DNA of 45,272 nucleotides from Verrucomicrobiales bacterium (GCA_002715965.1 PBAL01000090.1:1-45272); one strand, 5' to 3'. Shown: positions 1 to 10,166, counted from the stretch's first letter. Numbers and translations are program-made. The notes: generated by a model not told the origin, from the letters alone.

Positions 1-2
1 AT

Positions 3-403
3 CAAATTCGCAAAGGCTCGGGGCATCCTTTCTACAACCAACTCAACCAAGTGTTGGAAGAAGGCGGCTTCGATCCATTCTTGGAGGAACTCTGCGCCCC
101 TCATTACAAGCTTGGCGGGCGTCCAGGCATTCCTCCCGGGGTCTGTTTCGGCATGCTCTTCATCGGCTACTTCGAAGGTTTGGACAGCCAACGTGGTATC
201 GCCTGGCGTAGTGCCGACAGCCTGGCACTACGTGATTTTCTGGGCTGCACCATCACCGAGGCCACCCCGGTGCATGCCTCCATGACCTTCATCCGCCGTA
301 ACAACGGTGAAGATTGAAAGAGTACCTGCGTGGACTGGGCTATTTTCGCGCCGAAGACGGCGCAGAGAAACTGGCGGCCAAACTGAAGATCGAGATGCCC
401 TAA
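3..403 (+). pseudogene. IS1182-like transposase remnant (5' end outside window, internal deletion, frameshift)
   Basis: The open frame enters from the left edge; its readable part includes GHPFYNQLN, the segment EGGFDPFLEELC and RPGIPPGVCFGMLF, which resemble the N-terminal DUF772 region of IS1182/IS5-type DDE transposases. It then reads FIRRNNGED and stops at 317. In complete family members the first IR(R/Q) motif is followed by about 50 residues before a second motif of the type IVRRDTGEDWK. Here the two seem joined. Shifting one base at 314 gives WKEYLRGL, as if one G of TGG had been lost. Beyond about 337 the frame continues to the stop at 403, but I cannot match that part to a transposase. 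No DDE catalytic core or terminal inverted repeats are visible, so the element is dead. Confidence 0.7.
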
Positions 404-412
404 GGTCGACCG

Positions 413-634
413 ATGATCGTGAGCGCATTGGGACGATCAAACACCGCCAAAGGCAAAGCGGCTTTGCTGGAGCTGGTAAAGGGACCGACAATGATAGTGA
501 CAAAACTGACGTGGATCGAAGCGAGCCAGCATCTTTCCCACCCCGACGTCGTTCCAACGTTGAAAGAATGGGCATCCTCCCCGAACGAAGATTTACGCAA
601 GGCTGCGCTCGCTGAAATTCCACGCCGAAAGTAG
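413..634 (+). pseudogene. Short open frame resembling the tail of a HEAT-repeat protein
   Basis: This is a 73-codon frame in the same phase as the transposase tail and separated from it by one stop codon. The end of the product (HPDVVPTLKEWASSPNEDLRK and then KAALAEIPRRK) has the helix-pair look of HEAT repeats, which are common in large secreted PVC-group proteins. There is no good ribosome binding site and no N-terminal domain, so it is more likely the 3' remnant of a gene cut by the neighbouring insertion than a functional small gene. It could also be chance coding. The function is unknown. Confidence 0.3.
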
Positions 635-691
635 GCCGTTCACCGGAACCGGTCGATTTCATTCCTCGAACGCCTTTGATAGTGTATCCGC

Positions 692-1945
692 ATGCAACAG
701 CTCTCCCGCCGAAAGTTTGTGGCTGCCTCCGCCACTGCCGCGATTGTGCCTTGGGTTTCGCGCTTGCCGGCCGCGCCGTCGAAAGCCATCACGCTCGGAT
801 TCATCGGCACCGGTGGCCACGGAATCTCCCGGAATCTTCGATCCTTCCTGCGTGAGAAAGACTGTCGTGCGATGGCCGTTTGCGATGTTTTTCAGAGCCG
901 GAAGAAGAAGGCGGTCGGCATCGTCAACAAGGCTTACGGCAATCAGGATTGCCGCGGCTACGATGACTTTCGAAAGCTGTTGGTGCGTGACGACATCGAC
1001 GCCGTGGTCATTTCAACGCCCGATCATTGGCATGTCCCCATCTCGCTGGCGGCGCTGGCTGCGGGAAAGGATGTGTTCTGCGAGAAACCGACGCTGACCA
1101 TCCGCGAAGGGCGGGTCCTCGTCGATGCGGTGAAGAAACACGACGCAGTGTTCCAAACCGGCTTGGAAGATCGTTCCATCCCGCAATATCACGCGTTGTG
1201 CGAGGCGGTTCGCAATGGCGCAATCGGGCAACTCAAGCACATCGAGGTGGAACTGCCCACGCACAAGAAGGTCTACCGCGAAGAGCGGCAAGCTCCGCCG
1301 AAGGAACTGGATTGGAACATGTGGCTTGGCCCCGCGCCCTGGGCCGAATACTCGCCGCAGCGCGTGGACTGGATGGGCTGGCGCATGATCCGCGATTATT
1401 CGGGAGGCATCCTGACCGACTGGGGCGCGCATTTGGTGGACACGGCACTGGTCGCCAACTTCGCCGAGAAGTCGGGACCGGTTGAGATCAAGGGCCGCGG
1501 CGAGATTCCGGAAGGCGTGATGAACACCGCCAAGAAGACCTTCGATGTGCACTACCGCTTCGCCAATAACGTGACCATGCGGGTGGTTTCCAACGGTGTG
1601 CGAATAAGGTTTGAAGGCACGGGAGGCTGGTGCGGCAATGACGGCTGGCGGGGCGAACCCAAAGCACACGACCCGGGGATATTCGGCCGGAGTCGAGCGC
1701 CCAACCGAATGTGGTCGCTCCCCCATGATGAGCATCGGGATTTTCTGGATGCCGTGAAATCGCGTAAGCCCACGACTTACACCGCCGAGGATCTCCACCG
1801 CCTGAGCACCACCCTGCACCTCGGCGCCATCGCCATGGAACTCGAACGCCCCTTGCGTTGGGATCCGACGAAAGAGACATTCAATGACGACGCCGAGGCC
1901 AGTGCCCTGCGAAGCCGCAAAGCCCGGGATTGGGCCAACGCGTGA
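692..1945 (+). CDS. Tat-exported Gfo/Idh/MocA-family oxidoreductase
   Basis: The 417-residue product starts with a twin-arginine signal (SRRKF at residues 5-9, hydrophobic stretch, AAP). A Rossmann nucleotide-binding loop GFIGTGGHG follows. The segment STPDHWHVPISLAALAAGK and the CEKP motif are hallmarks of the family, where the Lys of EKP acts in catalysis or NAD(P) binding. The C-terminal half carries the usual substrate-binding alpha/beta domain with GGILTDWGAHLVD. Family members oxidise or epimerise sugars and sugar acids with NAD(P). Export by Tat implies it folds with its cofactor in the cytoplasm and works in the periplasm. The next gene begins 19 bp downstream on the same strand, so the two may be co-transcribed. 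The exact substrate cannot be told from sequence. Confidence 0.93.
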   Translation: MQQLSRRKFVAASATAAIVPWVSRLPAAPSKAITLGFIGTGGHGISRNLRSFLREKDCRAMAVCDVFQSRKKKAVGIVNKAYGNQDCRGYDDFRKLLVRDDIDAVVISTPDHWHVPISLAALAAGKDVFCEKPTLTIREGRVLVDAVKKHDAVFQTGLEDRSIPQYHALCEAVRNGAIGQLKHIEVELPTHKKVYREERQAPPKELDWNMWLGPAPWAEYSPQRVDWMGWRMIRDYSGGILTDWGAHLVDTALVANFAEKSGPVEIKGRGEIPEGVMNTAKKTFDVHYRFANNVTMRVVSNGVRIRFEGTGGWCGNDGWRGEPKAHDPGIFGRSRAPNRMWSLPHDEHRDFLDAVKSRKPTTYTAEDLHRLSTTLHLGAIAMELERPLRWDPTKETFNDDAEASALRSRKARDWANA

Positions 1946-1964
1946 CCCTCAGGAATTCGACAAG

Positions 1965-4900
1965 ATGAATCTGCGCTACGGAGCCTTGCTCGTGCTTGCA
2001 ATTGCCCTGGTGAACTGTTCCCTGGTGGCCGCCGAGGACTGGGAAAGCTGGCCGCCACGGCCGATTGAGGTTTCGCCCGTCGAAGGTCTGATCGAGTGTT
2101 TCTGGTTGAAGCACCTTCATGCACTCCGTCGCTGGACGTCAGAAGACGGCCGGTTCTCGACGAGTTTGGATGCGACGTTTTTGCACTTTAAAGGTGCGAC
2201 CTCATCGATGACGCGTTCTTACGACCTGAACCTTGGGGACTATCAGCGATTGATCGTGCGACTGACGCCGGGTGAAAAGGTAAGAACGACGATCACCGCT
2301 GTGGTGGATGGCCAACCTCAAACGATCGTGAGAAACGCGGCCGGAAGTAATCGCGTATTGGAATTCGCGGGTTCGATCAGCGGCAAGAAGCTGAGTCAAT
2401 TGACGCTGCGGTTCACCGCCAGTGAACCTGGGGAACACAAAGCGCAGCTCCGCTGGATCCTGCTCGACAAACCGGGGTCCCGTTGGAATCCGCCCGAAAA
2501 GCCTTTCGAGGACATGATCGTCGAACGAACTGTCAATCGCTTCCAACCGGGATTGGGTATTTTGCTCGGGGCTGATGAGATCCGGCGGATGCGCGAGAGG
2601 CTCAAGCTGCCGGTATGTCAGGCGACCTGGCAAGGCGATCAGGATTACGCGGCACGACAATACCAGGTCGATCCGCTTTCTCTCCTGCGGCCATATTCCC
2701 TCTACGTGCCATCGCGTTACGGGCGTAAGAGCGACGAATCGATTCCGACCTCGCAGGACGGGATCATGCTGGCCTTGGTGGGGCTGCTTACAGAGAACGA
2801 AGACTATCTCCGGCGCGCGGCGCAGCAGGCGATCGTTTTGGCTCAAGTCGAACATTGGGCGGAAGGATTTGTTTCACGTGTTCCAGGTTATCCGTGGAAT
2901 CACTCAAGCTTCGCGCCCAATACGGCCACGATCAAAGCCGCGCTTTTGTTGGACTGGACCTGGCACTACCTCACGCCTCGGGGACGGACGTTGATTCGCA
3001 AGGCGATAAAAGAAAAAGGGTTGGCGCGGGTCTGGCACGGTCGCCGTGCGATGGCAAACCAAGGCGTCCGATTCAACAAGGGGCTGATTCTTGGCAAGAT
3101 GGCCCTCGCTGATTCCTTCGACGATCCGCAGCTACGCCGGTTCGTTCAGGATTGCCTCGATCGCATCAATCCGAAACTTCAGGCGATTGTCCGCACTGAT
3201 GGATCGTTCAGCGAAGGGTTCGACTACGGCAGTTCGACGCTGACTTCCACACTCATCAGCTACCAGGCCGCAAGCAGATGTCTGGGGCGGCCGATTAACG
3301 AGTTGGCGTCACCACGCATATTGCCGGCCATGCGTCATGTATTGCTCGCCAAAGGCGAACTGAATCCCGTTCTGGCCGCCTTCTGTGCGGGTCCATTGGA
3401 CGACCGGACATTTGAGTCGCAATGCGTGCCCTCCGGGCTTTTGTACAGCCACGATCAACGCGATCATCCCGGTCCGGAGACGTGGCCTTGGTGGCCCTTG
3501 TCGGTCAATCGAACCGAGTATTGTGCGTTCGGCCTGCAGCTGTTGTGGGCGCCCAGTCTGCCTTCTCAACCCAGCCCGCCACGACTGCCACGGTTCTTCT
3601 TTCCCGTCGCCCAGGCGAGATCAAGCGATACACCGCCGGTGTACGGCGGCAAGAGTTCGCTGGATGCGGGCAAAGGAGCGGTGAACGTCGGTGCGGATCA
3701 GGATTACCTGCGGGACGTTTCCGGCGCGACCGTGTCGGCCTGGATCAAGGTGTCGAGGAGCGCACTCTCAGCGCAGCAAAATTACATCTATCAATCCTCG
3801 GGCCGGCCCAGTTCCCGATTGCAGTTGCAGGTTCGGGGGCGCGGGACTTCTCAGGACATCGGAACGTTGGCCGCGTACATCAGACGCGTGGATGGAGATG
3901 CTTCCGCCAGCCTGTTCAGTGCCGCCCCAATTGCCTTTGACCGTTGGGTTCACGTCGCGTTGGCCGTCGACTATGTGGCGGGTAGATATTCATTTTTCAT
4001 GGATGGAGCGAATGCGGGATCGGGATCGACAGGCCTGAGTTTCGGGCGGGCACAAGACAGCGCCACTCCGCAGAACTGGGTCGGAGCCGGGGGTGGCCGA
4101 AATCCCTTCCCGGGCCTGATTGACGACCTCCGCGTTTATCGAAAGGCATTGTTGCCGGGCGAAATAAAGAACCACACCGATCTTGATCTGGCGCTTCACT
4201 ACACCTTTGAAGGCTCCGGTCCACGAATCAAAGACCTCGCTCGGGCGGACGGTACGGCCTCGCCCATTGATGACGGAGACATCGCTGCCGCCAGCGGGTG
4301 GGTGTTCATGGGTAACGACGATTCGCTCGCACCTCGCTGGAGTTTCGAATCAGGTCTTTGGGACATGCATGGCCACGCCTGGAAGCACAAGCACTCGCTG
4401 ACGCTCCGCGCCGGGGGGGGAGAAGCTGCTGATCGAGCGAGACATTCTGCCATACGAAGATGCCCGATCCGAATACACACAGAAGACCAGAGCCTACAAC
4501 GTCTTCTCTCCGGCGGAGCGCGATCAATCACCTCAAGCGGGTTGTGGCGGCAGAATCAGCGTTGCCGAAGACCTGGAATCAGTCGTCGTCATTGAGTCGG
4601 ACAATGCCACGGCTTGGGCGCGCGGCGTTCGGCGTGCCGTGCGTCGCGCCATCATGTTTCGACCCGGCGTGATGGTTGTTCACGATGATGTACTGCTCGA
4701 TGAGGAAGAGACCGGCGTCCAAAACTGGACCAGCCTTCGCCCGTGGCAATCGGATGGCAGGAACCGCTGCCTGAGCCGTCGCGGCAATGCAACCGTCCGG
4801 CTGCACGGCATTCTGCCTCATATTCCAAAACTGGTGACCGGCGAAGATTCCGTGAGCGACGAACGGCAGGGAATCGTTCCGGTCTATCGGGCAGCGTTCA

Positions 4901-5238
4901 TCAGTCCCGCTTCCAAGCAGCACGAGCTGTTGACCATTATCGAGGCGATCATGCCGAACGATACTCAATCACCAACTCTCAAAAGCCTCGACGACGGCGG
5001 AGTTGAGTTGCGACAAGGCTCCGACATATTGCGCGTTTTCGCAGCGCCGAAGAACGCTGCAACATCGGCGAAGTTTGGCTTCACCACGGACGGCGTGTTG
5101 TTGTTCGTCATGACGCGTGCCGATCAACCGATGACGGCCGGCGCGTTTGACGCCACCTGGTTGAAGGGGCCCGAGCTGAGCATTTCCGGAGACGGATTCG
5201 TACACTGGAGGGCGGCATCAGAAAACAAGGAACCGTAA
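1965..5238 (+). CDS. Secreted heparinase II/III-family lyase with inserted LamG domain; frameshifted at a G8 run
   Basis: The start at 1965 is chosen because it gives a signal peptide (MNLRYGALLVLAIALVNC, then AAE) and has AGGA 10 bp upstream; an in-frame GTG at 1884 would overlap the previous gene. Residues 25-170 look like a beta-sandwich. About 195-560 is the alpha-helical toroid (GILLGADEIRRMRERL, RTDGSFSEGFDYG). About 570-735 is a LamG/concanavalin-like domain (ATVSAWIKV, DRWVHVALAVD, IDDLRVYRKAL). From about 788 comes the C-terminal beta-sandwich typical of heparinase II/III (GLWDMHGHAWKHKHSL). Eight Gs at 4413-4420 shift the frame, and the first frame ends at 4595. Skipping one G continues the expected sequence (GEKLLIERDILPYEDARSEY) to 5238, about 1090 residues in all. 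Such enzymes eliminate uronic-acid-containing polysaccharides. Whether the shift is real, phase variation or sequence error is open. Confidence 0.85.
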
Positions 5239-5452
5239 AGAGTGGTTGATCGAACCTACCCTTGGGGTCGGACTCCAATGAACGTCGATTGCCTGATTAT
5301 GAAGTAGCGGATCCAGCGTCTTTTCGCCGAGCCGCAAGTCCCCGCCGGCAAACGCAATGTCGAACCCAGACTCGACAAGCAGCACCAGATCCTGTTGGCC
5401 ACGCTTCGCGACTGAATTGACGGATCGGGTGGTCGCGGGCAGCCTAGCCGAC

Positions 5453-6445
5453 ATGTTTCCTATCCTCCGAAGATGTTTGCTGGTTGGTTTGGTCGTCTGG
5501 CTGTTGGGGCAACAACTGCACGCGGCCAAGCCGTTTACCATCGTTGTCTTGCCGGACACCCAGTGCTATTGCGACACCCGCGTGAAGTATGCCGCGCACA
5601 AATGGAAGAACGGAGATCTGCGCCGATACTTTTTCAAGCAGACCGAATGGGCGCGGGACAATCAGGAGCGCCTGAACATTGCCTTCCTCGTTCACGAGGG
5701 CGATATCGTGCAGACGGACTATCCCGAGGAATGGAAGATCGCGAAGGAGGCCATGACGAAGCTGGATGGCAAGGTGCCGTACTGTCTGTGCCTGGGAAAC
5801 CACGACATGGGCTTCCGCAAAACCGACCAGAGCAAGCTGTCCTACAAGTCGGCGGAGAATCGCAAGACCCATTTCAATCGGTACTTTCCGCGCTCAAAGT
5901 ACGCGAAGACCAAGGAGTTCGGCGGCACCTTTGACGAGAGCCACGACAATTCCTGGTATCACTTCGAACAGGCGGGGCTGAAGTTCATGATCGTCGCGCT
6001 CGAATTCAAACCGCGCGACGAGGTGTTGGCCTGGGCGGGCGACGTGGTGAAAACACATCCCGAGCATCGCGTGATCGTCCTGACGCACAGTTATCTCGAC
6101 TCCAAGAGCAAACGGCGAACTCGGTCGGGTTATGCCGTGAAAGGAAATCCCGGTGAGCAGATCTGGCAGAAGTTGGTCCGGAAGCACGAAAACATCTTCA
6201 TGGTGCTTTGCGGTCACGTGATCGGCGAAGCGCGCCTGACTTCAACCGGCGACCATGGGAACGCCGTCCACCAGTTGTTGAGCGATTACCAGGCCATGAA
6301 CAACGGCGGTGAATCATGGCTGCGCTACATGGTGTTTCATCCGGACCGGGACAAGATCGAGGTGTTCACCTACAACCCGGCGCTGGACAAGTTCCGGGAT
6401 CAACCGTCCAGTCGCTTCGACCTCGATTACCGGATGTCGAAGTGA
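5453..6445 (+). CDS. Secreted calcineurin-like metallophosphoesterase
   Basis: The start at 5453 puts a hydrophobic signal peptide first (MFPILRRCLLVGLVVWLLGQ, cleavage near HAA). The frame is open back to 5357, but that extension looks non-coding. The 330-residue product has the metal-binding set of the calcineurin-like fold: LPDTQ (Asp35), EGDIVQ (residues 82-87), GNHD (115-118), LTHSYLD (His212) and CGHV (His255). These proteins hydrolyse phosphomono- or diesters with two metal ions; members starting LPDTQ are common as secreted proteins in Verrucomicrobia and Planctomycetes. It stands alone between a polysaccharide lyase and a convergent gene, so its substrate is unknown. Confidence 0.9.
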   Translation: MFPILRRCLLVGLVVWLLGQQLHAAKPFTIVVLPDTQCYCDTRVKYAAHKWKNGDLRRYFFKQTEWARDNQERLNIAFLVHEGDIVQTDYPEEWKIAKEAMTKLDGKVPYCLCLGNHDMGFRKTDQSKLSYKSAENRKTHFNRYFPRSKYAKTKEFGGTFDESHDNSWYHFEQAGLKFMIVALEFKPRDEVLAWAGDVVKTHPEHRVIVLTHSYLDSKSKRRTRSGYAVKGNPGEQIWQKLVRKHENIFMVLCGHVIGEARLTSTGDHGNAVHQLLSDYQAMNNGGESWLRYMVFHPDRDKIEVFTYNPALDKFRDQPSSRFDLDYRMSK

Positions 6446-6481
6446 AGTGGCGGCATGTGTTCGCCCCGGTTGTGTGATTGC

Positions 6482-8017
6482 TCATTTCTTGAAGCGGAAC
6501 GAGTACAGATCCGCGTCCTTCATATCGAAGCGTAAGCGGACTGGTTTGCCGGCGAGGGCGGAAAGGTCGGCTTTGCTCTTCCATATCACGCGGCGCGAGA
6601 TTGCGTCGCCGAACAGTTCGGCACAATCAGCCAGCGAGAATCCCTTTGCCGGAGTACCGTCGAGGTTCTGAACTTCGACGCGCAACGATCCGGCGGCAGA
6701 GGTGGCGAAGTTGATCTCCAATTGGTCGCCGTCGAACACCATCGGTCGCGTCAACAGCTGTCCGCCTTTCCAATCGGCTGACACCGAGACAAAGCCGTCC
6801 AGCCGCAGGGTGTAGCGGCGCAGGCGATTGCCCTTGCCGTGCCAATAACCTTGGGAGGCGTAGATCGACAGTTCGTTGGGCGCGCCTGCGAGGGCCGACG
6901 CGGTTTCCACGATATGCCAGCCGATAAACGCGTCGCCGTAGAGCCATGATCCCGGACGTTCCGCGCCCGGTCGGAGAAAGGCTTCGTTCCAGCGATGGAA
7001 TTGCACGCCGTCGCGGCTGCTCATGATGAGACCCTCGGTCAGGGCCATGCCGAAGCGTTCACCCGCCCGCGCTCGCCATTGGCGGCGTTCCGGCTCCGGC
7101 AGGGAATGCATGGACTCCGACCAGCCGCGTTCGACATAGCGCGTGGGGAAGCCGATGAAGATGTGCGGCGCGCGATGGTAGGGCTTGATCTGATTGGTGT
7201 AGAGATGCTCGTCCGGCGAATCCACGTAGGTCAGATCGGCGGCATCCTTCCAATCCACAAAGTTGTCCGACGTCGCCGTGCGGATTGCGCGGATACCGGC
7301 CGGTTTCCATTTCTCATCGTTGGTGACACCTTTGGTAAAGGTCCGGAAGTAAGCCCGATACTCACCGCGAACCGGGTCCCAGAAGGCGAGGTTCTGGGAA
7401 TCAAAGGCGCCTTTGGTGATCACCGGCCGATCGCGCATCGGCGTCCAGCTCAGCCCATCGGGTGACTGGAAGGCCAACATTCCGAGACGCTCATGCCCGC
7501 GGATGATCGCCTTGTAGCGGGATTCTGCCGGCGCATTTGGATTGGGATCCTTGAACACGGCGCTGTGGGAAGGATCGGCCAGCGAGTGGCCAATGTTGTG
7601 CGGCGCGATGACGATGTTGTTCTTCCGCGAACCTTCGAATTCATGCAATCCGAGATCTGGCTTCCGCCAATGCACGCCATCGTCGCTTTCGGCGTAACAG
7701 AGAAAATGTCGCTTCACGAACTCCGTCCGCTCCGGCCCCACCTCGAAATGGTAGGACTTGTAATACATCCGATAGCGATCGCCATCCTTGAAGATGCTGT
7801 GAAAGCCGCAGCCGTTTCCTTCCCAGGGTTCGTCGTGCGAGATCACCACTTCACGCGGCACCGGATGGCGCAGTTCCAGCCGCGCTCCGTCCAGCTTCTC
7901 AATCAGGTGATGATCCACAAACAGTTCGCGGCGGGAACCAATGTCGATCAACTCAGCCGCGGGTGATTCCCAGGCGAAGGCCAACAACAGGATCCAAATG
8001 ACAATCAGGTTTCTCAT
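6482..8017 (-). CDS. Secreted GH32/GH43-like five-bladed beta-propeller protein
   Basis: The 511-residue product has a clean signal peptide (MRNLIVIWILLLAFAW, cleavage near SPAAE). It then starts with the segment RRELFVDHHLIEKLDGARLEL, known from a large family of secreted PVC proteins distantly related to GH32/GH43 glycosidases. Repeated strand units with F-x-D/W motifs (DGDRYRMYYKS, SRYKAIIRGHERLG, RGEYRAYFRTF) fit a propeller, and the last about 120 residues form a beta-sandwich. I cannot assign catalytic acids, so it may be a glycosidase or a binding protein. It starts 18 bp after the end of the esterase gene on the same strand, which suggests one transcript and a shared polysaccharide substrate. 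Confidence 0.75.
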   Translation of the reverse strand: MRNLIVIWILLLAFAWESPAAELIDIGSRRELFVDHHLIEKLDGARLELRHPVPREVVISHDEPWEGNGCGFHSIFKDGDRYRMYYKSYHFEVGPERTEFVKRHFLCYAESDDGVHWRKPDLGLHEFEGSRKNNIVIAPHNIGHSLADPSHSAVFKDPNPNAPAESRYKAIIRGHERLGMLAFQSPDGLSWTPMRDRPVITKGAFDSQNLAFWDPVRGEYRAYFRTFTKGVTNDEKWKPAGIRAIRTATSDNFVDWKDAADLTYVDSPDEHLYTNQIKPYHRAPHIFIGFPTRYVERGWSESMHSLPEPERRQWRARAGERFGMALTEGLIMSSRDGVQFHRWNEAFLRPGAERPGSWLYGDAFIGWHIVETASALAGAPNELSIYASQGYWHGKGNRLRRYTLRLDGFVSVSADWKGGQLLTRPMVFDGDQLEINFATSAAGSLRVEVQNLDGTPAKGFSLADCAELFGDAISRRVIWKSKADLSALAGKPVRLRFDMKDADLYSFRFKK

Positions 8018-8035
8018 AATTTGTGTGACTCTGCG

Positions 8036-10057
8036 CTAATCCGCACGAAACGCCTTCCAACGCGCCACGCTGGGGATGACCCGGAACCGGTCTTCGGCGC
8101 CGAGCTTGCGGTACAAATCACGCGTCCATTCATAGGCGGGAGGAAGCTTGCCTACGAATGTGATCGGACGCGGATAGACCAAGGCGAGATTGTGCGGGAG
8201 ATCGCCGACGCGCAAGACGCCGAGGTATTCCAGTGTTCCCTCTGCAACATGGCTTTCCGGCGGGTTGTAGAGAATCACCTCGGAGATTTTGGGATCGAGC
8301 AGGGCGGCATAGATCGCGTGTGGAGCGGTGTGACCTTTTCCGTAAACCGCGACCGATCCTGGTTGCAGTCGCTCCCGCACAAGCTTCACGCCGTCGAGCA
8401 GGTCTGCGGTCTGACGTTCCGGAATCGTTTCTCCGAGCATGGGATAGGTGCGGCGCAGGGTCCAATAGTAACCCGGCCCGACGGAAGTCGTCCCCGTTCC
8501 CCGGACCTCCACGCCAGCGGTCAGAATCGGAGCCGCCATTCCCGGGCGCGAACTTCCTCCGCCGGCGAAGGTTCGCCATGCGTCCGACTCCATTGCATAG
8601 ACCACGGCTGCCAGACCGGTTGGAGCATCGGTGTAACGGCGCAGGCGTATCTGAAGATCGATTTGGTCGCTGTTGCGAAACAGCAGTGTGCCAAAGGCGA
8701 CGTTGGGTTTCGTTCCGCCGTCAGCGCGCCGTCCCACGAACACCGGCCCCGATTGCCCGGCGATCTGGCGAAAGGTGGTTCGTCGCAATGCTTTCAATGC
8801 CTTGTCCTGGTGTCTCTTCCATGATGCCCGGTCCGTTACTTTGGGAAGCGGAGGCGCGGGCACGAGCAGCTTCGGGGCATCCATCATGTTGTCGTTCTCC
8901 GGCAGCTTTCCGCCGAACACCAAAAGATTTTTCTCCGGCTCAACGAAATCCGTCACGTCCGACTCCACCGGCGTGGGATCGTCCTTCAGGTGGGTGTTGA
9001 ACCACGTGAAAACCGCCTGGCGCAGTTTCGGCGTGTAGCCGTGCGGGGTGAGATCCTCCACGAGTTTGAATTTGTCCGATTGCCCCAGCGCCGCGAACTG
9101 ATGACGGATCCGGTGAGCCACATCGCGGTAATGCCGCGGCCGCCAAAGCAGATCCTCGCTGCCCGAGGCGATCATGAACGCGCGCGGCGCAATCAGCGCG
9201 CCGAGATCCGGCCATCCCCATTGGTGGTAGTTGATCCAGAACGCACAGTCGCAATGTCCTTGCACCGAGCGATCCTCCGCGACGCCCTGAACGCTGCCGC
9301 TTTGACAGACCGGCGCGACGACCTTGAGGCGGTCGTCCGCAGCGCCCAACGCCCACGACACCACACCCCCACCGCTGAGCCCCGTCACACCGAATCGATC
9401 CGGATCAACGTCCGATCGCGTCGCCAGGTAATCGAGCGCCCGCATCCCGTTCCAAACCTCCGTCCCCAGCGGTGTGTAACCCCGGCTCGGCCAATCCCAG
9501 TGCTTCTCATGGTAAGTGCCATGATGAAAGCCCTGGCTCTCCCCGAGTTGAATGGGATCCAGCACCAATGCGATATACCCATGCTGACCAAACCAACGCG
9601 GATTCTGCTGATACGTCTTGCGGATCTTGCCCTGCGAGTGACCGGTGAGATAGAGCACTGCGGGAAGCCTGCCCGTCACCTTGGCGGGGCGGTAAAGATT
9701 CCCCACCACATGCGCGCCGGGAAAGCTCTCAAAGTGAACCTTCTCCACCACGTAATCTCCTCGATCGAGCGTCCCCGTAACCTTCGCCTTCAAAGGCGTC
9801 CGCGACGGCAAAGGTGAGAGACCAATCATCTCCCGCCACAACTCGCGACGTTCATCCAGTGTCTCCTCCCACCGCTCCGGCGAAAGCGGCTGGGCAGAAG
9901 ATGCCTGAGAGATCGCCCGTCCCACCTGCGAAACGCTCTCGTAAATCGTCCTGCCTTGCCCGAACACATTGGAAACGCCTCCCACAATCAAGACTGTAGC
10001 AGCAAGGATGCAGTGGAGTAACGAAACCCGAAATCGGCTGGGGAGAGTATATGTCAT
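8036..10057 (-). CDS. Secreted two-domain alpha/beta-hydrolase, acetyl xylan esterase (CE7)-like
   Basis: The 673-residue protein has a signal peptide (LLHCILAATVLIVGGVSNVFG). The first domain (about 60-360) is a complete alpha/beta hydrolase: LPAVLYLTGHSQG, nucleophile elbow GLSGGG with Ser228, Asp302 in ASGSEDLL, and His339 in TPHGY. The arrangement fits carbohydrate acetyl esterases of the AXE1/CE7 type that remove O-acetyl groups. A second region (about 430-673) has the layout of another alpha/beta hydrolase, but its elbow reads GKGHTA (573-578) with no Ser, so it is probably inactive. The gene leads a probable two-gene unit with the propeller protein 18 bp downstream. The substrate assignment is inference. 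Confidence 0.85.
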   Translation of the reverse strand: MTYTLPSRFRVSLLHCILAATVLIVGGVSNVFGQGRTIYESVSQVGRAISQASSAQPLSPERWEETLDERRELWREMIGLSPLPSRTPLKAKVTGTLDRGDYVVEKVHFESFPGAHVVGNLYRPAKVTGRLPAVLYLTGHSQGKIRKTYQQNPRWFGQHGYIALVLDPIQLGESQGFHHGTYHEKHWDWPSRGYTPLGTEVWNGMRALDYLATRSDVDPDRFGVTGLSGGGVVSWALGAADDRLKVVAPVCQSGSVQGVAEDRSVQGHCDCAFWINYHQWGWPDLGALIAPRAFMIASGSEDLLWRPRHYRDVAHRIRHQFAALGQSDKFKLVEDLTPHGYTPKLRQAVFTWFNTHLKDDPTPVESDVTDFVEPEKNLLVFGGKLPENDNMMDAPKLLVPAPPLPKVTDRASWKRHQDKALKALRRTTFRQIAGQSGPVFVGRRADGGTKPNVAFGTLLFRNSDQIDLQIRLRRYTDAPTGLAAVVYAMESDAWRTFAGGGSSRPGMAAPILTAGVEVRGTGTTSVGPGYYWTLRRTYPMLGETIPERQTADLLDGVKLVRERLQPGSVAVYGKGHTAPHAIYAALLDPKISEVILYNPPESHVAEGTLEYLGVLRVGDLPHNLALVYPRPITFVGKLPPAYEWTRDLYRKLGAEDRFRVIPSVARWKAFRAD

Positions 10058-10166
10058 TGGTCCGCAAGACTATGACGGCATCATCAGCGGGAAGAAATCA
10101 TCATCTGTCGGGGCGGTAAGGGCCTTCTGGATTCACAATGCAAGCAATCTCAATCACATTACTCGC

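Noticed and set aside
5239..5452. A minus-strand open frame (5218-5559) across the spacer before the metallophosphoesterase
   Set aside because: The product has no recognisable domain and overlaps two good genes; likely chance.
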